Assembly (NCBI RefSeq): GCF_008831285.2
Contig: NC_045142.1
Coordinates: forward strand, 22,374,300 to 22,438,299
Length of the DNA: 64,000 bases
Direction of reading: 5' to 3'
DNA from: Nymphaea colorata
Taxonomy: Eukaryota; Streptophyta; Magnoliopsida; Nymphaeales; Nymphaeaceae
Under the pieces are notes generated by a model. It saw only the letters and a program-made list of their open reading frames with translations, had not been told where the DNA came from and did not search any database. Below, one piece after another: positions 48,311-61,400 of the stretch. The translations under genes and the position numbers were made by a program. Position 1 is the first letter of the stretch. The number at the start of each line of letters is the position of its first letter.

Positions 48311-49184
48311 AGGAGCCCAGACAGAAGATCAAAATTCTAGACAAAGGACACTGGGTATAAATTTTTCAATTTTTAAAGAATGAGAAAATTTGTTCAAAAA
48401 TATTAATATAAAAATAAAAAAATTTAAAATTTATGTAATTACCAATACTTAACGAAAGAAAGTTATGTGTCCATCAAAGGAGAGAAGAATATTTTGATAA
48501 TTTATTAAAAATATTCTCCTTAGTCTTTTTACTTTTTTCTATTTTCAATTTTGTCTTTATAATTTTTTTAATGTGAATTAAAGTTATTTTAATCATTAAC
48601 CATATTGATGTACAAAAAAATTATGCATCAGTATAGCGACACTTAACCTATACCTGCCTCTACTCCTGCTAGCTTCTCTCAACAGGTGTTATGGGACTTA
48701 TTGTCATCTTTTAAAGGCAGTACTGATTTTAATGAGTCGCCTCCATCAGATGGGTAGAACCCTTGTGGCCTTCTTCCCGCAAAAAAAACTACTTTAAAGA
48801 GGCCCACACACTAGTCCACATTTTTGAAAAATATGTTTGGTTGGCAAAAATTCATCATCCAAATGCTTTGGATGATGGCTAGAACGGAAAGGGAAAGGAG
48901 AAAAGTGAGGAAAGGATGGACAAAGAAAGAAAGAACATTTCATTTCTAGGTCTTGCTTTTGTTTACAATTTCAAAAAGCGGACCAAAAAGGCATTGTATT
49001 TTCTTTACCATAGACCTTCCCTTAAAAGGATAAGGAAGCCTGGAATAACAACATATCTATTGAATCCAAACATGGTAGTACTCATTTTGGAAATATCTAG
49101 TGCCAACTTCACTCAATGGGTAAGTCATGAATCCTTAACCTAAATCCATTTTACCAAAAGTTTCTACAATATCAATCTATCCTT
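48311..49184. other. Unassigned sequence
   Basis: AT-rich with a purine-rich run at 48870-48950. It corresponds in position to 27261-27900 of the left side but only loosely in sequence. No gene is recognised. Confidence 0.4.
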
Positions 49185-50082
49185 TTGTACAACCCAATAA
49201 TTTCAAAAAATGAGCCATCTATGAGTCCAATTGTATTTTGGTGACTTTTTTCTTTGGACTTAACAGGCTGGCGCATTGTTTAATCCATGTTTCATTTCCT
49301 ATAAAACTACTTATTTCCTATAAAATTACTTGGGGGCGCCCATAAGCTCATCTCTCTCTCCCACTCGCCAGTGCGGACTACTATTTAAAATAAGAATAAA
49401 ACATGTAATACCCATCTCTTTCTCTGTCCCTCTCTCTCTCTATCTCTATACATGCAAGACAACTCAAATGGCATGGAGCTGTTTCTTTGTTTCTTTCTTC
49501 CACCACATTTTCACTTTCAGTGGTAGACAAGTCAAAAAAGAGAGGAACCACCCTGTTAAATAGGAACCATTAGTTTACATGATATGACAGTTCTATCATC
49601 GTTGATATTACAGTTCCAGACTTGGTGGCAGAGACGCAGACGTGGAGGTGGAATAAAAAGGCTTGAATCAAAATACTTATGTGAAGTTGGAAGAAGATTG
49701 TGTTCCCATGGAAATATGGTGGCTATGGAAGAACATGAATTATGAATACCATGACAACAAGAAAAATCAAAATCTGTTACATCAGAGGCAATTGACCATC
49801 TTTTTATTATGATTCAACAAGTGCTAAATATCACTCTTAAAGAAGAAGAATGAGTTTCCACAACTTTTGGTCCCTTTTTATGTAGGAAGTCCCTCACATA
49901 TATCATCGACTTCAACACAGATCAGCATCACCACAAAAGCATATAGAAGACTGATATGCTAATGAAACCACATCTGAAAGATGCCTTGGTTTGATTGACC
50001 TACTTCCCCTTCCCTATTTTAATGCTTTTCACAGTACCTACACCACGGTCCTTATAAAAGACATAGCAATGTCATCGAAAAT

Positions 50083-50120
<38 letters not shown>

Positions 50121-50246
50121 CATATACATAAATATATATATATATGAATATGTATGTATATATATATACATACATATTTATATATATATATATATGTATG
50201 TATATGTATGTATGTATATATATATGTATATGTATGTATATATATA

Positions 50247-50277
<31 letters not shown>

Positions 50278-50689
50278 ATATACACACACACGCGCGCACA
50301 CTACTTCGGTCACAAACAAAAACCAACAGACCTCTTATATTTGTGTTAAAAAGTGTTTTGAACTAAATGTGAATCTCCTAATTTGTTCATTATAAACACT
50401 AATTTAATCTAAATAATGTTCAAGTTCAAATTACTTTTATAAAAGGAAGTTTTTTTTTATACTATTAAAATTTTAATGTTATAACAGCCATTTCTTTTTT
50501 AATTATTATGGTATATTAATAAAATAAAAAATAACTAACTTAATGTATGTTTATCACCAAATATACTTGAAGATACTGCTAAATTATGAAAAATAAAATT
50601 TAATAGACCTGGCTTCCGTCCCTTACCTAAGTGGTATGTTTTTTTATCATCTTATATGTATAAATATATATATTCATAGGCACACACAG

Positions 50690-50720
<31 letters not shown>

Positions 50721-51075
50721 TATTAAATTAAACTAAAGAGTAATGGAAAAACAAAAGGAAATAGAGAACAAACAGTATAGAAGAAGCGAGGAACCAATCC
50801 GACAGCCAGAAAGCCTTTACGATAGCTAAAAGTCTCCCTTCAGAACGTTTGCAATAAATGGTGAAAATTAAAACGGGCATTAGGAAAGAAGACTTCATTG
50901 AGAATGATCCAAATCTTTCACCAGAAGATACATAACTTAGACTTGCGAAGGGCCGGCGATCCAAGTAAAAGATCAGTAAAACACAAATACAGATGGCAAA
51001 TGGATCTACAACTTCAGTAAAAGGAATCAGACATTTGCCTCTTGTTAGCAAATCTAGCACAGCTCCATATTTGAT
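49185..51075 (-). repeat. Inverted block 4, right copy
   Basis: Mirrors 23700-27260. It has a single copy of the 0.67-kb unit (about 50055-50717, with a scrambled TATG/TACA tract at 50089-50292) where the left side has three. The (AG)n run at 50691-50717 corresponds to the (CT)n runs on the left. No gene is seen. Confidence 0.85.
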
Positions 51076-51899
51076 CAAATTACAATTGCCTTCGCATGCA
51101 GAGTTCTTTATTTTATTAAATAATCTTATTCCTAGTCCCATGAGTTCTTTTTGGGGATGGCCTGGGCCTCCGTTTTTACACCCCTACCATGTCCAATGAT
51201 ATTGGTTCATGTCAGTCAGTACAGGGTTTGTGCCCGGTCCGGTCAAAGGACACCGAACGGATCAGGCTGGTCTTTCTTTGGAAAACTAAATGTAGAAAAT
51301 AAATGAGTGGCTGCTCGTTGTGTTCGGCCAGTCGCTAATTGTCAAACAAAATAATGGAAATAAAAGGGTGGTTTCTCATTGTGTTCGACCAGTCTTTACT
51401 TGTCAAAATAGCAATCCAAGAAACTGGGCTGCGCACTGCATCAATGGTCCAGCCATACTGTTTTTACATGTATATGGCTTGACCGGACCCACCAGTTACC
51501 ATTTGATGTTTCTCATATGCCTTTTATGTGGGCAAATGCCCATCCTGATCTCTTTCTTGGGAACATAAAATAACATATATTAATATCGAGTTACATGCAC
51601 AAGGTTGTACACACAAATGTATACCAAAAAGAAAAAAAAAAGAAAGGGGTTGGGGTATTTTTGACTTTTTTTTTTGTAAAGAAGTGTATATTTTGGGATT
51701 TTTTACTTTTTCATAAACACTTTTTCTCCTTCTAAAAATATATTTTTATTTTTTACTTATTATGTACAATTTTTTATACATAGGTGTGTAAACATAACCA
51801 GTATGTGAGTAGAGACAAATGTCCATAATGCCCATGTGCACGTCAGTAGAGCCAAATGTCCATCAACTGGCATAGTGCTTCCACCCTAGTTGCACTAGT
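51076..51899. other. Unassigned sequence with a 61-bp tandem pair
   Basis: Two diverged copies of about 61 bp lie at 51297-51357 and 51358-51418, sharing GTTCG(G/A)CCAGTC and TTGTCAAA. The rest is AT-rich. No gene is recognised. Confidence 0.5.
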
Positions 51900-53220
51900 A
51901 TAGCACATTGCTCTCAAATGATAATCTTGCTTAGATTATCTTGCAATCGAGTTATCATGATATAAGTGTAACATATATAGTTTTCCCGTACCTAACAAAT
52001 ATGTTCAATTATAATAATGTAATTGGTCTGCATGCCCATCCGGCAGCCACGGCTTGTGATATCAAGTAGGTGTTGTTTTGCTGGGAAACTGCCAAGGGAG
52101 CCCCTCGCTTTATTGAAATGACAAATAGGTAATTAAATAAATAATTTAATCCACTGTCTATGTCACTAATTTCTAGACACCAGCTGACATTGTAACATTT
52201 TGTGAGGGAACTATGTTGTAAGAAGGGCAGTAGCGGAGCTAAGGGTGGGTCGGTGTGCACCATATTTACCCATACCAGTTAGTCAAAAATTATATTGTGA
52301 TAAAGATGGACTCAGTTCCAGTCACATCATAGTGCCCACATGGGCACTATCAAACTCAGGTCGGGTACTCAAGCGATGTTCAGTCAAAAAATTTGGGTAC
52401 TGCCACTAAAGATGAGGTTGAGGTTACAAGTTGAAGGGTTAGGCCGAGCTTATCCATGTAGTGAGAAATCAATTTTCTCAAAGATCATGGCAACTTTCCT
52501 GCTCTGTGGCCCATTACAGATCCTTTTATGGGATTTTCATATGATCCGATCAGGTCGACTGAAAACTGGATTGCCCGGGTCATTCCTGAATATTCAAGGG
52601 ATTCAAATAAAAGTCGAGAAGAATGAGGAGAGAGGGTGGTGGTGGAGGAGGAGAAACTGAACTTTAGCCACCAGCATTGTCATGGGATGCCGCTTGTTGA
52701 TTTCTTCAATCGATGCTGCTTGAGTTTTCGACACTGACGGTCAATGGCGAAGCTGCCAATTGGTAACATATTTACTACATGATTAAGAAAAATGTTAGTA
52801 CAATCAATTATCAGAAACTTCATTATTTTATCATCTAGCTAGTTCCACCTCCAACCATGGTTAGTGGCAGCTAGAGTTTGGAATGTTGGACTTAGGGGCA
52901 CTAATTTAAAGAATCTCATACCTGTAGGGTCACTGGTGCATATAAAGAAGCAAGTAGTTGAAAGCTTACGTAAAAACAAAAACAAAGAAATTTGATAGGA
53001 CCATTTGGGCAACTGCCTACACCAGCCCACGTATGACTCCACCAAAGGCTCTAGCCCCAATCTAAATTTTTTTTACTTCCATGCATTTCATGGACCTGAC
53101 AATCAAAATAGGGTTCGTATAAAATTTTAAAATAAAATTTGAATTCACACTAACAAATGCACATTTAAAATAAATAGCAAATTAAGTAGATTACTTGTTT
53201 GATGATTGAATGCAGTGCGG
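51900..53220 (-). repeat. Inverted block 2, right copy
   Basis: Mirrors 10840-12010, with R1 copy f at 52040-52167. The segment 52625-52760 is also found at 39380-39515. No coding sequence is seen. Confidence 0.8.
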
Positions 53221-54867
53221 AACCTTCAACAATATATATTTATTTGGGTAATAGTGAAAATGAATCCATTCTATAGACCATTCGTTTCTAATAAATGTTT
53301 ATAATAATCGGAGTCAGTACCGAAACCCAAAGCAAAACAACCTGCAGGCTGTCGGTAAGATAAATCAGTATACTATATTTAAAAAAACAAGTGAAAAATA
53401 GAAAAGAAAAAATCTTAAAAGTATTTAAATATAATTAAATAACAACACAGGGCAACAGCCACTGAATAAAACCGGTTTTCCAAACAATTCAAATTTACTT
53501 ACATTAATTCAGGCCAACTTTTATAAACACTGTTCTCAAATGCATGACATTTTAGTGGACCTCTTGCTTGTGGAGAAAACCCTTCTTTGTTACGGGTGAG
53601 CGGGAGTGAACCTGCCGCCTGCATGCATGAGGGGCAAAAGCTCTACTCGTCCCCTTTACCCCAGGGTCTAGAGAAACATCAAATCCAGGTGAATTTGTGG
53701 TCACTCCCTTCAGTTTAGGAGTAGCTCCTGCCAACCTTTATGGTTCATGAGAATAATGCTCATTGTATTGGAACTGACTACCTGACTCTCACCAAACTCT
53801 TAACTCGACCAGTTATGCTACTCTTCTCGGAGTAACCTCATCTCTTTGTTTGAGTTTATGAAAAAAGAGTACATATAAGCCTATTGAAGCTTACAACTTT
53901 TTGGAGGTAAAGTCTTTTGTGTAACCTGCTCTGAGACTTTTAAATTCTCTTAGATGGAACTTGTTAAGAATAATATTCTGCTTTTTTTTAAAAAAATATA
54001 TAAAAGCACCATATTCTTATTTCAAGAAACGTAACTGCATTTCAATTAACAAAAAAATTAATCTTCTAATGAATTAAACGCTGAGCAGGTACTTTATGTT
54101 CCGAGTTTTAGCTACACATGCACTCGTTTAATATTCTTCAGTGATCCCAAAATCTGTTCCAAACATGTGTCAGCAACTTGAAAATATGTTGTTGTGTACT
54201 AAATCCGTCCCATACATGTGTCAGGGACTCAAGAATATGTCGCTGTGTACTAAATCCATTCCAAACATGTGTAAGGGACTCGAAAATATGTCGCTCGCCA
54301 GTACACTGTGCAAGCTACAACAACCATCATTGTTGATTGAGGGTTAGCATTGTTACTTGCAAAGTTAAAGGACATTGTGAAGTTAAGTGATTTATATAAC
54401 CGTCACAGAGCACATTGTGTTATGGGACCGAAAATTCCATCGTCAAAGTTACAATAAGGTGTAGGCACATTCCATGGCCATTATGCTAACTTTAAGCAAC
54501 TAATGTCGCAACAAACACAACTAAGACACGATGGCCATTTTCATCGGTAATCGTTTGGGCAACAGGACTTGTGTTGGTGTAGTTTTGACCGTCGTGATTA
54601 CTTATTAGCGACAGAATTGCCAGTATTAGCAACTGTCGAGTTAAAGCCATAGTTAATGTTCATACTCATGCAGACATATCTAAGTTAAGCTTTAAACTTA
54701 AACGGAGGGGAAAGCATCTTTAAAACAAGATACGTATATTTATTCAACATGAAAAAATAACACCATCAACCACATGACAATCAGGACATAAAACATAAGC
54801 AGCGTCCAATGCTGCCAATTATAGACTAGTACAGAGAACCACGTAGAACATCACGAAAGAAATATTA
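53221..54867 (-). repeat. Shared 3' flank of protease unit 4 (inverted)
   Basis: Mirrors 35060-36560 and 19128-20330, but more diverged. It contains a 51-bp tandem array at about 54159-54311 (three units around CCAAACATGTGTCAGGGACT) where the relatives near 19690 and 35640 have one. As 51 is 17 codons, the array keeps an open frame without implying a gene. Confidence 0.8.
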
Positions 54868-54899
54868 ATATATATATATATATATATATACACACACCT

Positions 54900-56876
54900 T
54901 TAGCCATGAGTACATTCAATTGGTGCAAAAGAAAGCAGCCCCTTCCCCAAATCATATTTCACATGCATGTTCTGCTGGAAAACATTCCGGAAAATGGCTA
55001 AGCTAGCTGTCGCACTTCTATACACACAAAAGGTATTTGAAGGTGGCAGCTTCAAGTCTGTGTTGGTGGAAATGAAAGGTCATCTCCAGCAATCCTTAAT
55101 ATGGATCACCATTATTCTCTACATTATAACACAAATAGTCTTGGTTAGGATGATAGAAGCATTAATGGTTTGTGACATTAGCCACCGCGTTTGCCACTTG
55201 ATCATACAGATCTTTGGCAAGATAGTCAGCATGGTACCCGAGTCTATCATGATTGATCCAGCATATCCCAACCATGTTGTTGTCTGTGCACCTCCAAACT
55301 ATATGTTGAGTCTGTTGTTCCCCACATTTATGTAATCTAGTGTGAGTGTATAGAAAGTGCCTTAAGCTGCATTTGCTTCCATTGGCGTCTGTTGAACCTC
55401 TTGGGTTCTGAAGAACTCTACCTCCTCACTGAATTTGATCTACTCAATGACATTATTTTTCTTGCTATGGAGAGGAAGACCGTAAGCAAGTTTATGGTTA
55501 ATAAAGAAGCCGATGTGACTAACAAGTGAAAGAGATCCTGGCCTGAGGCAAACAAGACTAGGATCTACTAGATTTTTGAAATCAACACTATTTTCTTTAT
55601 GAACGCAACCAAAGGCAATTGTCGGAAGCTTGATGGTGCCATCAGTGCCATCCTCAAACCAAAATCTTTCGAGAACAAGGGACCCTTCTACAACAGATCC
55701 ATCACCATATGAGGACTTGATGCTACGAAGTTGGTTGTCGTCACAAGTGGACCAGAAGCTAGTGGTGCATCTCAGGTTATTGTATGTGGAAGACTGAAGT
55801 GGCTTTAATGTGGACTTATTTGGCAGGTAAAGTTGTAGTAAGGAACACACAATGTCCATATGAGGTTGCTTCCAGTGTCGATGATGACCCAGTAAGATTG
55901 GACTTCTAGTGATGTACTAATGTAAAGCTGCATGAGAAACTCTCTATATATAGATGTATCAATGTCTTCTTTTTATAGCACAAGAAGTTGCTGCTTTGAT
56001 AACTCGAAACAACTGCCTACCAGCCTATTCTCTCATAGATTTAAGTATATAGGTTGTATGGTGGGATTTGAGAAGAAATAGTTGGACATACGACCAACTT
56101 TCTTTTATAAAATTTTTGTCTTGTCATACAGGCGGAAGTTTTCCAAAACATTTCAACCAGGTTTGATTGCAGGATGTGAACGCTTGTTGGCAGTTTCAAC
56201 TGTTTAGCAGACCCCAACACATTTCACAACCAGATAGTCCTGCTCAACTCAATTAAACATGAAAACAAAGAGAATAATCGTAGCAATTGAATCTTGAAAG
56301 GACCCTTAGATAGCTGGACACACGTTTCAATCAATTTTTGTTACTTTTCACAAGATATAGTTGCCAGATCAACTCGTTTCTAAACTTTTCACGACACAAG
56401 TTTCCATTTCTTTGTTACTTTTCATGCATCGAGTTCCACCGTGATAACATAGACGGACCTTTCTAGGATCAATGGGCTTTAGTTCTAAACTTCTAAGTTA
56501 CCGGGGCATTTCCTTGAAATCTGGAATTGGCCAGATATTTCCAGATTTTAGCGGTCAGGCACTGGAATTAGTTCATCTGGTCAGGCTTCATGAGAATACA
56601 CGTGGATGGTCATGTTGTTGGTGTTGGCATAACCTGAAGCCAATCGGGAGCACAACTTGAAGCGTAGAGCTGCCCTGCTCAGTGCGTCGAACTGGAGTGG
56701 ATGAAGGATCATAGAGATGAGAGAGAGGCAAGTCTTGGTGAATGAGGTCTATCGAGAAGCCTGGAGTTTTGGTTAACTTTGACAGTGTTAGTGAAGATGT
56801 TGGTAGGAAAGTTTGATAGTGCAACTGGGAGAAGTTACTAGAGGAGGATCATGAAGGAGGAAAGGAAGGTGGCTAT
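54900..56876 (-). pseudogene. CDR1/nepenthesin-like aspartic protease, pseudogene copy 4, split by insert
   Basis: The most decayed copy. The ancestral start is ATA at 56876-56874 (ATAGCCACCTTC for ATGGCTGCCTTC), and stops follow within 15 codons. The propeptide motif GFSIDLIHQDLPLSHLY is still readable near 56740. The reading is then broken by about 0.65 kb (55940-56585). The catalytic VIIDTGSNLIWT is readable near 55879, with a 420-bp open stretch to 55440 covering the Cys-rich insert (several Cys lost). The second motif DSGT lies near 55244. Many shifts and stops follow to the old TAA at 54902-54900 after APIECTHG. Confidence 0.85.
55940..56585. mobile_element. Insertion inside protease copy 4
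   Basis: The protease sequence stops and resumes at near-identical words, CTGCATGAGAA (55928-55938) and CTTCATGAGAA (56586-56596), which look like a 9-11-bp target duplication with one change. The 646-bp insert has no transposase frame and no clear terminal inverted repeats. The superfamily is not assigned; a Mutator-like origin would suit the duplication length. Confidence 0.6.
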
Positions 56877-56917
56877 GGCAACTGTTAATTGTAGATCTAC
56901 AAAAAAAAAACTCCTTG

Positions 56918-56925
56918 TATTTATA
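56918..56925 (-). promoter_or_regulatory. Diverged TATA box of protease copy 4
   Basis: TATAAATA on the minus strand, 42 bases before the ancestral start position. The flanking sequence differs from the other copies. Confidence 0.55.
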
Positions 56926-57059
56926 AAGGAGATCATGAGGTAGGTTGTGACTAAGGGTGTGGATTTAAATACAAATGGTGGGGAAAAGAAGCACATGGTC
57001 AAAGGAGAAGGTGTGGTTATCACGTGAAGGAGAAAAGAAAGGGAACAACATGAACCCTA
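56926..57059. other. Junction between protease copy 4 and LINE
   Basis: AT-rich sequence upstream of the protease copy 4 promoter. No feature is seen. Confidence 0.4.
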
Positions 57060-57570
57060 GGTTAGAGTTAGGAAAATGTTCGTCTTTCTACGGACTTTCT
57101 AACAACGAGGTTTCAAGAACCCATCGTGGCATTTGATAGTCCAGGACGAAGACTCTTATGGACGGATGGACCCTAGTGTAGAGTGATTTCGTCCGCTTCC
57201 ACCGTTCCTCCCAAAAAGCAAGGCTTGACGAGCACAGATGAGGAAGCGGGAGTATTCATTGAGTGAGCTGGCCAGAGAAGGAGTTCATGCAAGGAAGTAT
57301 GGCCGGCAAAGTGCAGTTTTTTCTGCCAAATCTTTCCATTATTAAGTACGGCTGGTACCATTCTCCTTCCCCCTCTTCCAACGGAGATTCGTCTTTTTCA
57401 TAGAGAAATCTCTGATCAATGATAGATTCCATAACGAGTAGATACTTCCGCAGGAACATCACTTTATTGTGGGTGGTGGAGGCTCTCGCCCATCCTTAGA
57501 GATGATGGATCATGAAAAGTCACCTATTGATCAAGGATTCCAGTCAGTTCTACCAGCGCGATGATTTTGG

Positions 57571-58074
57571 GTGTCGATGGTAAAGAGAGCTGGTGTTGTG
57601 GACCAACATGAGTGGGAGGAGGCATTTGGATTACCAAATCTTGCAGTGTGTGAAATTGAGGGGAAGAAAATGGTCAGACCTGTCAGATGGACTGGTATTG
57701 CAATTCTATTCGGCAGTAGCTCAAGATTTCGTCTCGATTGGGTGGAAGTTTTTCACAATTTGTAGCAGGTGAAAACAATTTTCACTCCTTTCAAAATGAC
57801 TTTTTTGATCAAGGCTTCCTCAAAGGAATATTTAGAGGAAGTTATGCAACCAAAAAAATGGCCTTTTCGCGATAGGTTTTTGGTCTCTAGCAAGTGGAAA
57901 TCAGGAATGCTGCTTCGACTTCAAGCTGTCACGAGAACCCCTCTAGGGATTCATCTACCGAAGTTGCCTCCTTATATGTGGAACTGCAAGGTGTTAGCTG
58001 GTGTTGTTAAGGTTCTGGGTAGTTTTTTTGTAGATGCTGATGGCTTCACTTATGGGTTCGATTTGTATACTTGA
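57571..58074 (+). pseudogene. LINE ORF1 fragment, DUF4283-type domain
   Basis: One frame, interrupted by a TAG at 57763-57765, encodes the N-terminal nucleic-acid-binding domain found in plant L1 ORF1 proteins. It has FLIKASSKEYLEEVM, W.FRDRFLVSSKW and LPKLPPYMWN, followed by a ...GSFFVDADGFTYG tail. The WxxLPxLPPxxWN-like core is the basis of the call. The downstream zinc knuckle is not recognised. Confidence 0.7.
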
Positions 58075-58775
58075 TGGTGATAAAGTTTTTGAATAAATGG
58101 TGGAAGATGAAACAAAAATTTGTTTCTGTACCTTATGTGGGGTTTCATTACATTCCACAGGAGATCGTCTCACTCGTATGAGGGATGGACTCAGGTCATT
58201 ATTGCTAATAGAATGTGGAATCTAGGCTCTAAGCAATGCAAACTATCTAATATTAAATGAAATCAATTTGTGCCTCTTGAAAAAGATGTACTTCCTATTG
58301 AAGACCTATGATCTATGGGTCACGAGTCTCAAGGGATTATCTCATATGAAATGGTGATGGAATCATCTTCATTGAAGGTTAACCATGGTAAAACTGTTGC
58401 TGAGTCCTGCCATGAGACAAAGAAGAAAGCCACATGGCAGGAATTTTTTCCTGGATTTGGCTGTTTGAACTCCACTAGGACTGTACTAATGGACTGAAAA
58501 CAAAAAGATAAAAGGTCTTCCTCTCCTATGAGTATTAGTTTGAACAAAAAAGAGCTCTCCATTCAAAAGAAGTTAACAATTTTAAGAAGAAGGGTCGCAG
58601 GACAACATTTTTTAAGGCTATATAAAGGTCTGGCCTGAAAGAAAGGAAGTTGGCGCAACATGATCCTGACATTGATATCCAAGGAGCATAGGATTTCCAT
58701 AACAAAGAGAATGTTCTCCTGTAGGAAACGGAGCCTAAGAGGAGTTGCCAACTGCCATCAAAATAAGTTTATAAT

Positions 58776-61400
58776 TGGAATGTTAGAGGCCTTGCTACTC
58801 TAACAACCTAGAAAGATTTTTGGCAATTGGGTGATATCTCATCAACTTGGGATCATTTTCATGTTTCGATATCATGTTGAATGCAGACAACTTCAAATCC
58901 TTTTGCAATCACTACGAGGAGTTTTTTTTAATCTAATATTAATACGAATCTTAATGGGGCCATAATTATGTAAAGTTAGAGACAGGCTGATTGTAGATTG
59001 ACTAGTTGCAAATTTAATAAATTTTGGATGGATTGTTTGTTTCTTCATAAAGCTTTCAATCTCAACTTTGATACAATAGGGGTGTATCTTCACCCACACT
59101 TTAGAATTCACAAAGACCAATTGGTTATGTTAAATATCATTATTGCCAATAAACAAATGTTAGTATTATAATGACATATTTTAGTTCAACTTATAAGGAG
59201 TCTGAAAAATGGGCCTGCCCCTGCTAGACAATCTTGTTTAGCATTCAATGGATTCATTCAAGATGTTGGACTAAGAGAGATTGTGGACAGAAACAGAGCA
59301 TTCACTTGAACCAATCTCTGCACCCCGACAGCACCTGTTCAAAGCAAATTAGATAGATTTTTGAGCAAGTTGAATATCGTGGGCAGATTTTCATAGAACC
59401 TAGAAGTTATTTAGACCACTCACCACTTCTCTTTTACATGTAAATTAAATATCTTTAAAACCACATGCAAGAGAAGATGAAGATTTAAATAGTTCCTTTG
59501 TTGAGAGTGTCAACCTAGTTGTAAGGTCATTATTACAAGAGCATGGAGAGTGGAGTGTAGAGGATGCGCAGTGCTTAAACTTCTTGCAAAACAGAATAGA
59601 GTACGACCATGCCTAAGTAATTGGAGTAAGTATAGAACCAAGAAAGTTGATACCAGAATTAACGTACTTCAAAAGGATCTTATTGAAATTTATAAGAGGC
59701 AAGATATTGACTCTCATAACTGGTCCACTTCTGAAAATCATATTAGATGTTTTCTTGCGGATGCTCTTTGAGATGAAGAAATGTACTAGAAAAAGAAAGT
59801 AAGGGTATCATGGCTAAAAAAAAGGGGACAATAACAGCAAATGTTTTCATGCTATGTTCAAGAAAGGTCCAAAAAAAATAGACTCTTGCATATGAAGACA
59901 GATGATGGGGAGTTTTATGAGGAGGATCCAATTCTTTCAGCATGTGCTTCTCGTTTTTAAAATTTTTTAACCCGTGACAACTCAACAAGAAGGATTATGG
60001 ATCAGCTTGTCGTTGGTCACTGCGTATTTATAAAAGAAAACTTAACGTTGTTAAGTCCCATTTCAGATGAGGAAGTTCAAAATGTTGTAATGGGTGCCAA
60101 CTCCAATAGCGCACCAGGTCTGAATGGGTTTCTGAAATCGTTCCTTCAAAAAAGTCGGGACACGTTAAGGACTAATATCACACTTGCCACTAGAGATTTT
60201 TTTTTTAGAAAGGAAAGCTTGTTAAGAAACTAGGCAGAAGTCATATAATCATAATTCTTAAATTTGATTCAGCTGTGCACATTTCCAATTTCAGACATAT
60301 TGTTCTTGAGAATTGTGTACTGAAATTTATTTTCAGAATCATGGTTTCAAGAATGAAGAAGTCACTAAAGTGGGTCATTTCCAACATGCAAGGTGGTTTT
60401 TTGAAAGATAGAAACATCCATCAATGTCTTCTTCTTGTGCGTGAGATGGTATACACAATGTCTAAAGCTAGATCAACTAGCTTATGTGGAAGATAGACCT
60501 ATCAAAAGCATATGACAGGGTCAATTGGACTTTCTTAGAAGCTGCCATCTTGCATTTAGGATTTCATCTTATTTGGACTTAAAAAGTAATGACAGTGGTG
60601 ACAAATGATTTCTGTGCTCTTGTGATTAATGACCATCAAGGTTAATACTTTGGATCTTCTCATGGTCTGCAATAAGGATACCTTTATCTTCATTTTTGTT
60701 CCTCAGTCATGAAAATCTTTTCACATACATTGCAAGCTACAATTCAAAGAAGAATGATTGAAGTACTGCATATTGGAAGAGGCATAGAAGGAGTTTTTTC
60801 CGCAATGTATGCTGATGACATCTTGATTTTCTTAAAAGCCTTCAAGAATAGCTTTCTTTATCTACAATTTTTTTTTCTGTTTGAACTCCGTGTTGGAATG
60901 ATGATTAACCTTCAAAAATCAGCATTCTTCCTTTTCAATACGGGCCAAAGCAAGATTGCAAGTATTTGTAATCAGTTCGGCGAGAGCCTGGGACAGTTTT
61001 CTACTCGATATTTGGGTCTCCCACCCAAGCCAACGAATTTGAGAATGCTGGTATGGTTCTTATTCTTTTAAAAATACAGAGTAAACTTAGTTTATGAAAA
61101 AGCATGCTACTTTCCTATGCAGTAGGATCTACTTGATCAAATCAGTATTAGAAGCAATTCGTATTTACTGGATGTTGGTGTTCAAGTGCCCTCTTGGTGT
61201 CATTAAGAAAATGGAACAGATTATATGCAGTTTTTTATAGGAAGAGTCAGATGCAAGCCTCATTAATTGCCTGGAATGTCTTCGCTTTTTCTAAATAGGA
61301 AGGTGGGCTCGGCATTAGAAAACTTAAAGAGGTCAATGAAGCTAATCGGTTGTTTCTAGGATGTACATTAATTTTTCACCAGGGCATATGGGACTCATTA
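58776..61400 (+). pseudogene. LINE ORF2 remnants: endonuclease and reverse transcriptase (right copy)
   Basis: WNVRGLATLTT marks the endonuclease start at 58776, with a TAG soon after. 59997-60233 encodes the reverse-transcriptase entry (ISDEEVQNVV, then APGLNGF where APGPDGF is usual). 60275-60496 encodes MVSRMKKSLKWVIS and GGFLKDRNIHQCLL. After a break, [10 protein letters not shown]-like sequence follows near 60500. 60709-61071 holds MYADDILIF with the catalytic Asp pair intact. 61300-61370 reads GGLGIRKLKEVNEANRLFLG. Several frames are needed to read it, so it cannot be translated whole. Confidence 0.8.

Noticed and set aside
54141-54347. 68-codon frame with CxxCxxLxN-like repeats near 54.2 kb
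   Set aside because: It is a 51-bp tandem array in a non-coding 3' flank; the single-copy relatives have no such frame.
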